DNA from: Deltaproteobacteria bacterium | Lineage (GTDB): Bacteria; Desulfobacterota; Desulfobulbia; Desulfobulbales; SURF-16 | Direction: 5' to 3' | NCBI GenBank assembly: GCA_029939635.1 | Contig: JAOZSN010000001.1 | Coordinates: forward strand, 17,632-81,631 | Length of the DNA stretch: 64,000 nt | Part shown: positions 8,743 to 16,894 of the stretch, one piece after another | How the letters are laid out: each line of letters begins with the position of its first letter | How positions within the stretch are numbered: the stretch's first letter is position 1 | Translations under genes and position numbers: made by a program | Notes under the pieces: model-generated | Databases searched by the model: none | Seen by the model: the letters and a program-made list of their open reading frames with translations, nothing else | What the model was told of the DNA's origin: nothing

Positions 8743-10879
8743 TAAATTGCCTCAAGAAAAGTTGTCGAAGAGAGCGATACCACTGCTGGCCAAGGGGAAT
8801 TTTAGTATGATCAAAGCGGACATAGACCCGGCCACCAATTTTCATATCCTGTAACTCAGGGGGTAAAGCAAGTTCAAGCTGGAAGACCTTAGTCAAAGTA
8901 GTAAGGCCTTGGGGATCAGTCGGATCAACCGGAATGACACCACCCCCCTTGACCCCAAGGGTGGCAACAGGCAGACTATTGGCTGCTGCAGGCACCACTC
9001 TGGCAATGTTGGTTGTCATGACATGATTAAGACGTTCAACCGACCTGATCTGCACAGCCTCGGTCTGCTCCTGTACCAAGGAAATATCCTTATGACTCAC
9101 AACCAAGCGAACCATGGATGGTACATCCCCCACAACATAGCCCAGCAGAGCACCTTGGTTGACAAAACGACCTGGCAGACTTTGATCCTCTGGCAAGATG
9201 AATATACCGTTGGCCTGGCTCCTGATAATGAGCTTAGCCAGGCGCTCCTGGTGTTGGTGCAAATCAGCCTTAAGAGTGGTAATCTCATCCAGCAGAATAG
9301 TGCGACGTACTATGGCCCGCAGAGGTTCAGCGGTATATTGGGCCTCTAGCTCCTGTAGGGTAGCGCTCAAAACTTCAGTCTCTGTAGTCAGAAAAGGATC
9401 ATCACACACCAACAACACATCACCCTTTTCCACCCTGCTACCAGCCGAAGTCATAACTTTGGCGACAACACCATCCACACCAACACGAACCTGCGACTGC
9501 TCTGGAACCCAAACCACCCCTTCTGCTCTGGTGTGAAAAGGAGCTGGCACCACCCCAAACAGCATGGTCAGTAATCCACTACTCAGCAAAGCAACCACAC
9601 ACACCCTGCTATTCTTTTGTTGGCGCCCTGAACTATTGAAAAAGCGAGACATCGCCAATCCAGCAGGTTTCAATACCTGACTAAATGCTCCCCAGGCAGC
9701 CAGCAGAACACCGACAAAGAAAAACTTAGCGCCGACAAACAACAATAAGCCAGTAATAACCAGTAGCCGATAGATAAAGGCACAAATACCATACACCAAC
9801 AGCCAAAACTCTTCGCCAGATGCAGTCACCGGCGATCTGGCCTCACTGATACCAAAAAGATAGCGCTGGACAAGATAGCCAAGATAGCGGTTGGAACGCT
9901 GAGCCAAATTAGGAATTTCTAGGCCATCGGCCAGAATAAAATAGCCGTCAAAACGTAAGAGAGGGTTACCGTTAAAGAGCAAGGTAGAAACCCCACCAAT
10001 AAGCATGACATTATAGGCAATGGCACTGACCAAACCCGACTCCACGCTGAGCCAAACCCCTAAGGCCAAAGCAGCTATACTCACTTCAACAACCATGCCC
10101 ATGGCAGCCACAGCCATGCGGTGTCTCTTCTCTGAAAAAGCAGCAGAGGCAGAGGCCTCTACATAGGGAATGGGTGTAAATGCCAGGAGCATAATACCCA
10201 TTTCATGAACCTCTCCTCCCCACACCTTCACAGCAAAGGCGTGGCCGAACTCATGGAAAAGTTTAACCACAGGATAGACCAACCAGAGGATAAGGAGATT
10301 TGGGGGGGCAAGAACTCGATCAGCGATATTTTCACTGAGTTCAGGCCAATGAGTTAACGCCCCAACCAGTCCACTGCCCACCACGGCAAAAAGAAATAGG
10401 GCCATGGGCCAGCTAAAGAGAGGCTTGACAAGAAAGAGCCATTTTTGCAAAAAACGATCAGGGTCAACCAGGGGAAAACGCATGGCAAACGGGTTGGCAA
10501 TGGAATGTCGCCTATCATTTCCAGCTGCTTTTTTCTGGCGGCTGAACAGATCCAAGGTATCGGCACTCACATCGCAACGCAGCAAATCTGTACTGTGGAG
10601 CTGCCCCAGCAAGGTAATAACCTCATCCTGACTAGGGGCATCATCACCTAAAAAGTCCAGACCCGCCTGCCATATTTCAGCCAAACTCTTTGTGCCATCC
10701 ATCAAGCCGATGAGATAATAGGCCGCCATATTAAAACGCTGATGACGCCCAGAGGCAGTATCTCGCAACACATACCAGGGCTGCTGCCGATAATAATGGC
10801 GAGAGACCTGAACATGGCGACGCAGGCGCGGCTCAAGGGCTGCGATACGGTACCAGTATGTGCTATAGAGTGAGGACAT
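8735..10879 (-). CDS. PqqD-like / M50 site-2 peptidase / HlyD fusion membrane protein
   Basis: A 714-residue multidomain protein. Residues about 45-105 resemble a PqqD-type winged helix (FNMAAYYLIGLMDGTKSL). About 140-430 is a polytopic M50 metallopeptidase core with the zinc motif HEFGH (209-213) and NPLLRFDGY (305-313), whose Asp is the usual third ligand. About 450-714 is a HlyD-like periplasmic arm with two lipoyl halves. Similar M50-HlyD proteins are known near peptide-export systems. It overlaps the SecA-like gene by eight bases. The start at 10879 (MSSLYSTYWY) has no clear Shine-Dalgarno sequence, because a run of CAGTTGT repeats lies directly upstream. Inferred role: inner-membrane part of the export machine, perhaps also processing the substrate leader. 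Confidence 0.88.
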   Translation of the reverse strand: MSSLYSTYWYRIAALEPRLRRHVQVSRHYYRQQPWYVLRDTASGRHQRFNMAAYYLIGLMDGTKSLAEIWQAGLDFLGDDAPSQDEVITLLGQLHSTDLLRCDVSADTLDLFSRQKKAAGNDRRHSIANPFAMRFPLVDPDRFLQKWLFLVKPLFSWPMALFLFAVVGSGLVGALTHWPELSENIADRVLAPPNLLILWLVYPVVKLFHEFGHAFAVKVWGGEVHEMGIMLLAFTPIPYVEASASAAFSEKRHRMAVAAMGMVVEVSIAALALGVWLSVESGLVSAIAYNVMLIGGVSTLLFNGNPLLRFDGYFILADGLEIPNLAQRSNRYLGYLVQRYLFGISEARSPVTASGEEFWLLVYGICAFIYRLLVITGLLLFVGAKFFFVGVLLAAWGAFSQVLKPAGLAMSRFFNSSGRQQKNSRVCVVALLSSGLLTMLFGVVPAPFHTRAEGVVWVPEQSQVRVGVDGVVAKVMTSAGSRVEKGDVLLVCDDPFLTTETEVLSATLQELEAQYTAEPLRAIVRRTILLDEITTLKADLHQHQERLAKLIIRSQANGIFILPEDQSLPGRFVNQGALLGYVVGDVPSMVRLVVSHKDISLVQEQTEAVQIRSVERLNHVMTTNIARVVPAAANSLPVATLGVKGGGVIPVDPTDPQGLTTLTKVFQLELALPPELQDMKIGGRVYVRFDHTKIPLGQQWYRSLRQLFLRQFNV

Positions 10880-10890
10880 AATAAAGTAGT

Positions 10891-10921
10891 CAGTTGTCAG
10901 TTGTCAGTTGGTGGCAGTTGG
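10891..10921. repeat. Short tandem heptamers (CAGTTGT/CAGTTGG)
   Basis: Two perfect CAGTTGT copies (10891-10904), then CAGTTGG (10905-10911) and another CAGTTGG after three bases (10915-10921), fill the 61-base gap between the GAF-HlyD and M50-HlyD genes. They occupy the place where the ribosome binding site of the M50 gene would be expected. Confidence 0.8.
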
Positions 10922-10940
10922 TTGTTACTGATAACTGTAG

Positions 10941-12701
10941 TTAAGGCATCCACGTCCACATTTGCAAACGCAGCCAGTCAGTGAGGCGGTGGGTCCAGAT
11001 CCAAATCAGCTTTCGCTGGTCAATTTTGATTTTTGCTACCCCTTCCATGCCAGGACGCAGCAGATCTGATTTTGAGTCAAGCAGACCCTCCACTCGGAAA
11101 TAATTACGCCCATCTTCACTAACCGATACCGGGGTTATCTTGGTAATGGAAAAGGATATACTCTTTGTTACCAGCCCAGAAAGAATCAGGTCACCCTGCT
11201 GACCGGTCTTAATAAAACCGATATCTCGCTCGTCAACCTTGACAATGAGGCGATAGGCATCTAAGGGGGCAACCTCAAATAATACCTCGCCCCGTTGCAC
11301 TGGCGCACCTAGGCTCTGACTGAGATCACCACTGATTACCAGACCAGAAAAAGGGGCAACAAGACGGGTGCGCAACAGCTGCTTTTCCACCAATTTCAAC
11401 TGTGCATCTGCCTGTAATATTCTGGCTTTAAGAATAGTGGATTCGGACTGATTACGCCCTGCCAAGGCATTGCGGTACTCTTTGCGAATTTGTTGGCGCT
11501 GGGAAAACCATTTTTGACGCAGCAAAAGAAGCTCTTTATTTTCCAGCTGAGCCAAGAGGTCTCCGTCTTGAACAATATCACCAGCCCGCACCGCAGCACT
11601 GGCCACATAGCCATCTTGCGGAGCCACCACCACTCGCTGCACACTAGGTTCAAGGGAAGAGTTTGATGCTACCCGAAAATCACCTTGGACAAGGAAAAGA
11701 ACAGCACACAATAGCAGGCTCGACAGGGTGGCAAATTTCAATTTGAAACACCGGGGCCCCACAAGCTTTAGGAGAAAGTTGGCAATAGGCTCAACGAGCT
11801 TCGAGGGCAACCAGATATCATCACGCCTTCTTGACTCAAGGGCAGGGCCAACCAAGGCACCAATCTGCTCACACTGGCTTGCAGTTTCAACATCAAAGGG
11901 CTTATCTGCCGCTCTTTCCAATAACAAGGAGCCAACAAGAGTACCATTATAGACAAGGGGAACCGTACAGACCGAGCCGACCTCAAACTCGTTACATAAC
12001 CTGCTATGGGCCACAACAACCTGCAACGCACCATCCAGGGGTGGATAGAGCACTGTTTCCTGCTGATCCAAGGATTCATACATGGCATCTTTGATACCAC
12101 TCATCATGCTGGTGCGACGATCAAAATTGGCGGTATTGGAGACAGCATAAATTTGTATGCCTGGCCCCTTACCAAAGCCGATACTCACCCTTTCACAATC
12201 AAGTCGCGTGGCTAGGCTGGTCACAACAGCAGTAGCTGCGTCTTGAAAATTTTCATGTTCCAGACTGGCAGCAACAAGCTCAACCAGGGTAAGTAACTGT
12301 TCCTTGGCCACTGATGCCTGCTGCTTAATCATGGCTTCAAGCCAGAAAGTACCAGTCTGCAGCTGTGCCATCACTTCTTGCTGGCGAGCAGGAGGGCGAC
12401 TAGACATGGCCACGGCCACAACTCCTAAGAGTTTCCCTCCACTATATAAAGGACATGCTACAACGTCACACGGCTGCGCTGTTTCCTGCAGGGTCAAATC
12501 AAAATCCCTGACCAGGCACTGCTCTTCTTCCAGTGCTGTTTGGGCGGCGGCAACTACAGCTGGTTGGGATGAATTCTCGGGCCAGGATGTCAGCTGTGTG
12601 TAGGACCCTTTACCAGGGATACCTGTCAGGGCAACACCATAGACACAGCCCGAAACCTGCTTACACTGGAGAAGCAACCATTTCTGGATAAGTTGTTTCA
12701 T
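10941..12701 (-). CDS. Double-GAF / HlyD fusion membrane protein
   Basis: A 586-residue protein. Two GAF-like sensor domains come first: about 15-110, and 135-290 with the recognisable VGSVCTVPLVYNGTLVGSLLLE. One membrane segment follows (about 322-340, ATLSSLLLCAVLFLVQ), then a HlyD-type periplasmic part (about 355-560) with two lipoyl halves (VVVAPQDGYVASAAVRAGD, RTRLVAPFSGLVISG) and a coiled coil between them. Topology therefore places the GAFs in the cytoplasm and the adaptor in the periplasm. GAF domains usually bind cyclic nucleotides or other small ligands; the ligand here is unknown. It is the first gene of the minus-strand export operon. The start ATG lacks a strong ribosome binding site. 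Confidence 0.86.
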   Translation of the reverse strand: MKQLIQKWLLLQCKQVSGCVYGVALTGIPGKGSYTQLTSWPENSSQPAVVAAAQTALEEEQCLVRDFDLTLQETAQPCDVVACPLYSGGKLLGVVAVAMSSRPPARQQEVMAQLQTGTFWLEAMIKQQASVAKEQLLTLVELVAASLEHENFQDAATAVVTSLATRLDCERVSIGFGKGPGIQIYAVSNTANFDRRTSMMSGIKDAMYESLDQQETVLYPPLDGALQVVVAHSRLCNEFEVGSVCTVPLVYNGTLVGSLLLERAADKPFDVETASQCEQIGALVGPALESRRRDDIWLPSKLVEPIANFLLKLVGPRCFKLKFATLSSLLLCAVLFLVQGDFRVASNSSLEPSVQRVVVAPQDGYVASAAVRAGDIVQDGDLLAQLENKELLLLRQKWFSQRQQIRKEYRNALAGRNQSESTILKARILQADAQLKLVEKQLLRTRLVAPFSGLVISGDLSQSLGAPVQRGEVLFEVAPLDAYRLIVKVDERDIGFIKTGQQGDLILSGLVTKSISFSITKITPVSVSEDGRNYFRVEGLLDSKSDLLRPGMEGVAKIKIDQRKLIWIWTHRLTDWLRLQMWTWMP

Positions 12702-12794
12702 ACTAACACGACCATTTGCACTTTCCTTGGGGTCCTATCATACGGCAACCATTCAATTAAACTCTTAACGTCTTCCTTCATTGCATTTAGTATT

Positions 12795-12810
12795 AGCACT
12801 ATTTGTACCG
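12795..12810 (-). promoter_or_regulatory. Probable sigma-54 promoter for the GAF-HlyD / SecA-like / giant-protein operon
   Basis: Read on the minus strand the site is CGGTACAAATAGTGCT: GG and GC separated by exactly ten bases, with AC after the GG and TGCT at the -12 element. It differs from TGGCACG-N4-TTGCW at several positions. Expected transcription start is about 12784, some 80 bases before the GAF-HlyD start. Weaker than the facing promoter. Confidence 0.5.
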
Positions 12811-12965
12811 CACACCCGAATCACCACTAAATAACTTAAAATTCAGTGCTCAACAGGATTACACTGCAGCCAAACCCTATCTCAGATTAGGTTGGTAGTA
12901 TTTCACTAATTTTCCTTTCAAAAAATCTTCCCCTCCAGCAGACAGAACCCAATATCACCAAACCA

Positions 12966-13010
12966 TGTCACAATATGACATTTTTTTACACAATGCGACA
13001 TTTTTTGTCG
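12966..13010. promoter_or_regulatory. Clustered palindromes, probable activator binding sites
   Basis: TGTCACAATATGACA (12966-12980) is a perfect TGTCA-N5-TGACA palindrome. A near copy, TTACACAATGCGACA, begins 20 bases later (12986-13000, 11 of 15 identical). It overlaps another palindrome, CGACA-N5-TGTCG (12996-13010). The cluster lies about 140 bases upstream of the rightward and 200 upstream of the leftward predicted transcription starts, normal distances for enhancer sites of NtrC-type activators. The probable ligand is the regulator encoded at 14605-16008. Confidence 0.6.
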
Positions 13011-13097
13011 ATTTTACTGAGCAGAGCGCTTATCGTATATCCCCTGAAACCTACTCGCCACAGAAAACCGACATTTTTTTGCTTTCCTTACAATAAT

Positions 13098-13113
13098 TGG
13101 CGCATTTTTTGCT
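13098..13113 (+). promoter_or_regulatory. Sigma-54 promoter for the TolC-like/regulator operon
   Basis: TGGCGCATTTTTTGCT matches TGGCACG-N4-TTGCW except at two positions outside the invariant dinucleotides. GG (13099-13100) and GC (13111-13112) are ten bases apart as required. Expected start is about 13124, leaving a leader of roughly 147 bases before the TolC-like gene. Confidence 0.75.
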
Positions 13114-13270
13114 GTTATCAACAAATATGTATCAAAGATGTCGTCAAGCAGTTGTTTTGAGTAAGCACGTTACAAATTTATTTTTTTCATATTAAAATTA
13201 AATAGTTAGGCTGCAAACTCTAAAGTTGACAGCAAAAAAAAATACTCCCTGAAGTTTTCACGGTTAACCA

Positions 13271-14608
13271 ATGAATATTGCACCATATATATTTTGCTTT
13301 TTCATAGTGATTTTGCCGCCTAAAGCGTATAGCGCTGAGCAGTCGTCCCCAGCCCACATGAACCTGGCTGACTGCATTGATCTGGCCTTGGCTCATAGCC
13401 CTGATCTCGGCATGGCCCAAGCAACATTTGCTCAGAATAAGGCCTTGCTTGACAGTGCCAAAAAGAATTTATTGCCCTCATTCTCAGCCCATTACTCCTA
13501 TAAATACCAACCAAACTCCATCTATTCCCCTACAGATGAGTACGGCTATGGCCTCACAGCAGAACAACCTATCTATCAAGGTAAAGCCATTGTCACCAGC
13601 ATCAAACAGGCGGAAATATCTCTCAACTCTGCCCAGAAAGGAACTGACCGTATCATCAACGAGCTCATTTTCCAGGTCTACACCAACTATTTCAAAGTAC
13701 TCAGGGCAGTCAAGGTGGCCACGGAAGCTCAAAATTCCGTCAACCGACTTAAAAGCCATAGGAGTGACGCCAAGGCCTTTTTTGATGCTGGGATTATCCC
13801 TCGCAATGATTTCCTACAAAGTGATGTGGAACTTGCCCAGGGAGAGCAAGACTTTGTTGATGCCCAGATAGAAGCCTTTATTGCTCGGGCAGAGTTGAAC
13901 ATTTTATTGGGCCGCGACACAGACATGGCTCTGCATCTTGAAGATAATTATGCCAAAGAGCAACGAGAAAACAACTGGGATGACATCCTCCACTCAGCCC
14001 TGACCAATCGTCCTGAAATTATGCAGGCCAAACTAGGGGCTGAAATGGCCAAGAAGGAAGTGACCATTAAAAAAGCGCCTTTTCTGCCTAAAATCTCCCT
14101 ATCAGCCTCCTATGACAAACGAGGAGACAGAGCCGACGGGGCGCGATCGGATGAACTAGGTTGGCCAGCAGAAGAGAAAACCGTCAGCGCGGTGGCCACA
14201 TGGAAATTATGGACATGGCAAAAAAATAAAAACGAGATTACAGCGGCAAAAAAAGATGTCCGCCGCGCAAAAAAGGCAATCGCCCAGACCATTGATCGTG
14301 TCAGCCTGGAAACCAGAATTGCCTTTCAACGCCTGCAGCAGACAGAAAAGAGAATCAAGGTATCCGAACGAGCCATTACCCACGCAGAAGAAAATTATCG
14401 TATCACCCAGGCCCGCTACCAATCACAAATTGCCACGTCAACCCAGGTGCTGGATGCCCAGGCGCTGCTCACCCAGGCAAAAACAAACTACTATGACTCT
14501 TTTTATGGCCATAAAGTTGCTCTGGCCGCAGTGGAGAGAGCCTCAGGCCGTTTGGGACAAAAATATTCTCACACAACCAATGAATCAGCAGAACAAGGAC
14601 AACCATGA
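13271..14608 (+). CDS. TolC-like outer-membrane efflux channel
   Basis: A 445-residue outer-membrane efflux protein (OEP family). The signal peptide is about residues 1-22 (cleavage near AYSAE). Two OEP repeats follow with long amphipathic helices: LADCIDLALAHSPDL opens the first, and ALTNRPEIMQAKLGAEMAKKEV marks the second. The length fits the family. Such trimers form the outer-membrane exit duct for HlyD-type adaptors. It is divergent from the export operon and overlaps the downstream regulator by four bases (ATGA), so channel and regulator are co-translated. No other outer-membrane channel is in the locus, so this is the inferred exit pore for the giant protein. Confidence 0.92.
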   Translation: MNIAPYIFCFFIVILPPKAYSAEQSSPAHMNLADCIDLALAHSPDLGMAQATFAQNKALLDSAKKNLLPSFSAHYSYKYQPNSIYSPTDEYGYGLTAEQPIYQGKAIVTSIKQAEISLNSAQKGTDRIINELIFQVYTNYFKVLRAVKVATEAQNSVNRLKSHRSDAKAFFDAGIIPRNDFLQSDVELAQGEQDFVDAQIEAFIARAELNILLGRDTDMALHLEDNYAKEQRENNWDDILHSALTNRPEIMQAKLGAEMAKKEVTIKKAPFLPKISLSASYDKRGDRADGARSDELGWPAEEKTVSAVATWKLWTWQKNKNEITAAKKDVRRAKKAIAQTIDRVSLETRIAFQRLQQTEKRIKVSERAITHAEENYRITQARYQSQIATSTQVLDAQALLTQAKTNYYDSFYGHKVALAAVERASGRLGQKYSHTTNESAEQGQP

Positions 14609-16008
14609 TAGCCCCATCCACAGACCCCATGCATGCCCTTATTATTGATGATGACACACTCATTTTAGATGTCATTGAGGAATTTTTAGGACAACTAGGT
14701 ATCATCGCAGCCCGTGCTCTGGACGTACATAGTGCTAAAAGCAGCCTTGACCATCTTAATTTTGATCTGTGCATCACTGACCTGGGCCTGCCAGATGGCT
14801 CAGGCTTTGAGGTCGTCCACTATATTGCTGCAAATTTCCCCCATCTGCCAGTGGCAGTTGTTACCGCCGACACCAGTACAGAGTCTGCGGTGGCTGCTAT
14901 GCAGGCCGGGGCCTTTGACTATCTCACCAAACCCTTGGAAAGAGATCGTCTCGCCTTACTGGTGACCAATGCCATCAACCTTAGTGCCAACACTGTCCCA
15001 GTAGACCAGGAAACACTCTTAGTTGGCCAATCTCCTGCCATCAAGGCCATTAATGCCATGGCCCAACGCTTGGCCCAAACCAATGCCCCTGTCCTAATTA
15101 CTGGTGAATCAGGTTCAGGAAAAGAATTAGTTGCCCGCACCATCCACCAATGCAGTCCCCGCCGAGATGCCCCCTTTATTGCCGTCAACTGCGGAGCTAT
15201 TCCTGAAAACCTGATGGAAAGTGAATTTTTCGGCCACGAAAAAGGCTCTTTTACTGGTGCTGATCGGCGTAAACCAGGTCTCTTTGTTGCTGCTGAGGGT
15301 GGAACAATTTTCCTTGATGAAATCGCTGATCTCCCTCTGGCAATGCAGGTCAAAATGTTACGAATCCTCCAGGAGCGTGCCATCCGTCCCGTGGGCAGCA
15401 CCAATGAGTCACCCATTGATGTCCGTGTGCTGTCCGCCTCCCATAAAAACCTTAATACCGAGGTTTCCCTGGGACGTTTCAGAGAGGATCTCTACTACCG
15501 GGTTAATGTCATTTCCATTGCCATGCCCAGCCTTAAAGAACACCTGGAAGATATTCCCCAGCTCACCAAGACGTTTCTTCAAAAAATTGCTAGCAGGGAC
15601 GGTAAGGCTTTTATTGATATCAGCGAAACAGCCCTAGCCCAGCTCAGCAAGGAGTCCTGGCCAGGAAATGTCCGCGAATTAAATAACCGCCTTGAACGGG
15701 CAGCAGCCCTCTACCAAGGGCATCGTATTGAAATAAACGATGTTATTACCCCCAGCACCCCAACCCATGACAGCCAACCGCAGCTTAGTTCAATAGAGGG
15801 AGTAACCACTGCCCTGCCAGTAGCACTCCCTGCCCTGCAACCCTACGGCAAAGACTCCCTTGACACCGTCTTGGCCGAAGTAGAAAAATTTTACGTCCTC
15901 CAGGCCATGGAGACATGCAAGTATAACAAGAATAAGGCCTCAAAATTGTTAGGAATTAACAACAGATCATTGCGCTATCGGCTGCAAAAATTTGATATTG
16001 ATTATTGA
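14605..16008 (+). CDS. Sigma-54-dependent response regulator (NtrC family), orphan
   Basis: A 467-residue activator. It has a receiver domain (about 10-125, phospho-acceptor D59 in CITDLGLP, K109), an AAA+ domain with Walker A GESGSGKE (167-174) and sigma-54 contact loop GSFTGA (214-219, canonical GAFTGA with A to S), and a Fis-type helix-turn-helix at the C terminus (NKNKASKLLGINNRSLRYRLQKF split over the last 30 residues). No histidine kinase gene is adjacent. It shares an operon with the TolC-like gene and lies under a sigma-54 promoter, so it probably regulates itself and the divergent export operon through the palindromes at 12966-13010. Family assignment is certain; the regulon is inferred. 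Confidence 0.92.
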   Translation: MIAPSTDPMHALIIDDDTLILDVIEEFLGQLGIIAARALDVHSAKSSLDHLNFDLCITDLGLPDGSGFEVVHYIAANFPHLPVAVVTADTSTESAVAAMQAGAFDYLTKPLERDRLALLVTNAINLSANTVPVDQETLLVGQSPAIKAINAMAQRLAQTNAPVLITGESGSGKELVARTIHQCSPRRDAPFIAVNCGAIPENLMESEFFGHEKGSFTGADRRKPGLFVAAEGGTIFLDEIADLPLAMQVKMLRILQERAIRPVGSTNESPIDVRVLSASHKNLNTEVSLGRFREDLYYRVNVISIAMPSLKEHLEDIPQLTKTFLQKIASRDGKAFIDISETALAQLSKESWPGNVRELNNRLERAAALYQGHRIEINDVITPSTPTHDSQPQLSSIEGVTTALPVALPALQPYGKDSLDTVLAEVEKFYVLQAMETCKYNKNKASKLLGINNRSLRYRLQKFDIDY

Positions 16009-16031
16009 GAGCTAGCCAGAAAAGCAAATTA

Positions 16032-16103
16032 GTGTCTGTCCAGAAATAGGTCATTTTTACTGTGACCCAGAGATCAGACAAAAGGCCATTTCTGGACAGA
16101 CAC
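16032..16103. repeat. 16-base perfect inverted repeat (72-base element) between convergent genes
   Basis: GTGTCTGTCCAGAAAT (16032-16047) and its exact complement (16088-16103) bracket a 40-base core that itself contains GGTCA...TGACC. No T-run follows. It sits between convergent genes, so it could serve as a two-way terminator, but the long perfect ends look more like a small MITE or insertion-sequence remnant. Confidence 0.7.
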
Positions 16104-16106
16104 AAA

Positions 16107-16892
16107 CTAACTTGAAGCCGATGAGTAGCTACGCAACCCCAAACGCCAGGTAAAGATGAGCAGCAGGGTGAGAAAAACAGAGACAAGGCCAATATGCAGC
16201 AGGGTCAGCCAGGAAATACCGCTCAATAAGATCTGGGCCGGATAGGAGGCAATGAGCAGAAAGGGAAGCAGGGTAACGAGAAGCAGGCGAATAGGGCCAT
16301 GAAAGACACGGTCAGGCCGTTCAGCAAACTGTTTAACGGCATAAAAAATCGCCTCAAAACCACGACCACTATGGGTCCAGAATACCGGCAGGATGAAGAA
16401 GAGGTGAATGACATAGTAGAGATAGGCACCATTGATAATGAGCAGGAGGTAGAGCAGGATCTGCGGGGCTGAAAAATCCCCAGGAAAACGCATGATAGCC
16501 CAGCTTAAAAGTCCAGCAGCAATAAGCAGGTTACAAAAAGAATTCGCGGCAAAATCACGGACACTGAGCATGAAGAGGGATGAAACCGGCCGCACCAGAT
16601 AATAGTCAAGATCACCTTTATTGATATACAGCGGCAGATGCCAGAGATTATTGGCCACCACAGTCATATGCAGGGCATCAGCCACAAAAAAGCCGCAAAC
16701 AAAGATGAGCGCCTGATCAAAGTCCCAGCCCCCCACCAGACCGGTATGTTGATAGATGATCTGAAAAAAAGCAATATGAACCAGATAAAACATCGTGTCC
16801 ATGACAATGCGAAAGAAGAAATCCAGACGAAACTCCATGGCACGACTAAAGGAAAAACGCAAGAAATAGAGATAGAGCCTCACGTAACGCAT
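16107..16892 (-). CDS. ABC-2 type transporter permease (second subunit)
   Basis: A 261-residue integral membrane protein with about six hydrophobic segments, in the ABC2_membrane_6 style. Recognisable stretches are FRLDFFFRIVMDTMFY near the N terminus, GDLDYYLVRPVSSLF and a FAERPDRVFHG segment near residues 190-200. It starts two bases after the stop of the sister permease, which overlaps the ATPase gene by four bases. The three genes form one exporter: two permeases and one ATP-binding subunit in the inner membrane. The substrate cannot be read from sequence; related three-gene exporters are often annotated as drug or glycolipid exporters. Confidence 0.87.
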   Translation of the reverse strand: MRYVRLYLYFLRFSFSRAMEFRLDFFFRIVMDTMFYLVHIAFFQIIYQHTGLVGGWDFDQALIFVCGFFVADALHMTVVANNLWHLPLYINKGDLDYYLVRPVSSLFMLSVRDFAANSFCNLLIAAGLLSWAIMRFPGDFSAPQILLYLLLIINGAYLYYVIHLFFILPVFWTHSGRGFEAIFYAVKQFAERPDRVFHGPIRLLLVTLLPFLLIASYPAQILLSGISWLTLLHIGLVSVFLTLLLIFTWRLGLRSYSSASS

Positions 16893-16894
16893 AG

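Larger units (their letters stand above)
12702..13270. promoter_or_regulatory. Divergent regulatory region between the two arms of the export locus
   Basis: This 569-base AT-rich gap holds no credible gene. It contains two oppositely oriented sigma-54-type promoters (12795-12810 and 13098-13113) with clustered palindromes between them (12966-13010), each listed separately. The layout implies coordinated control of the minus-strand export operon and the plus-strand TolC/regulator pair. Confidence 0.7.
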
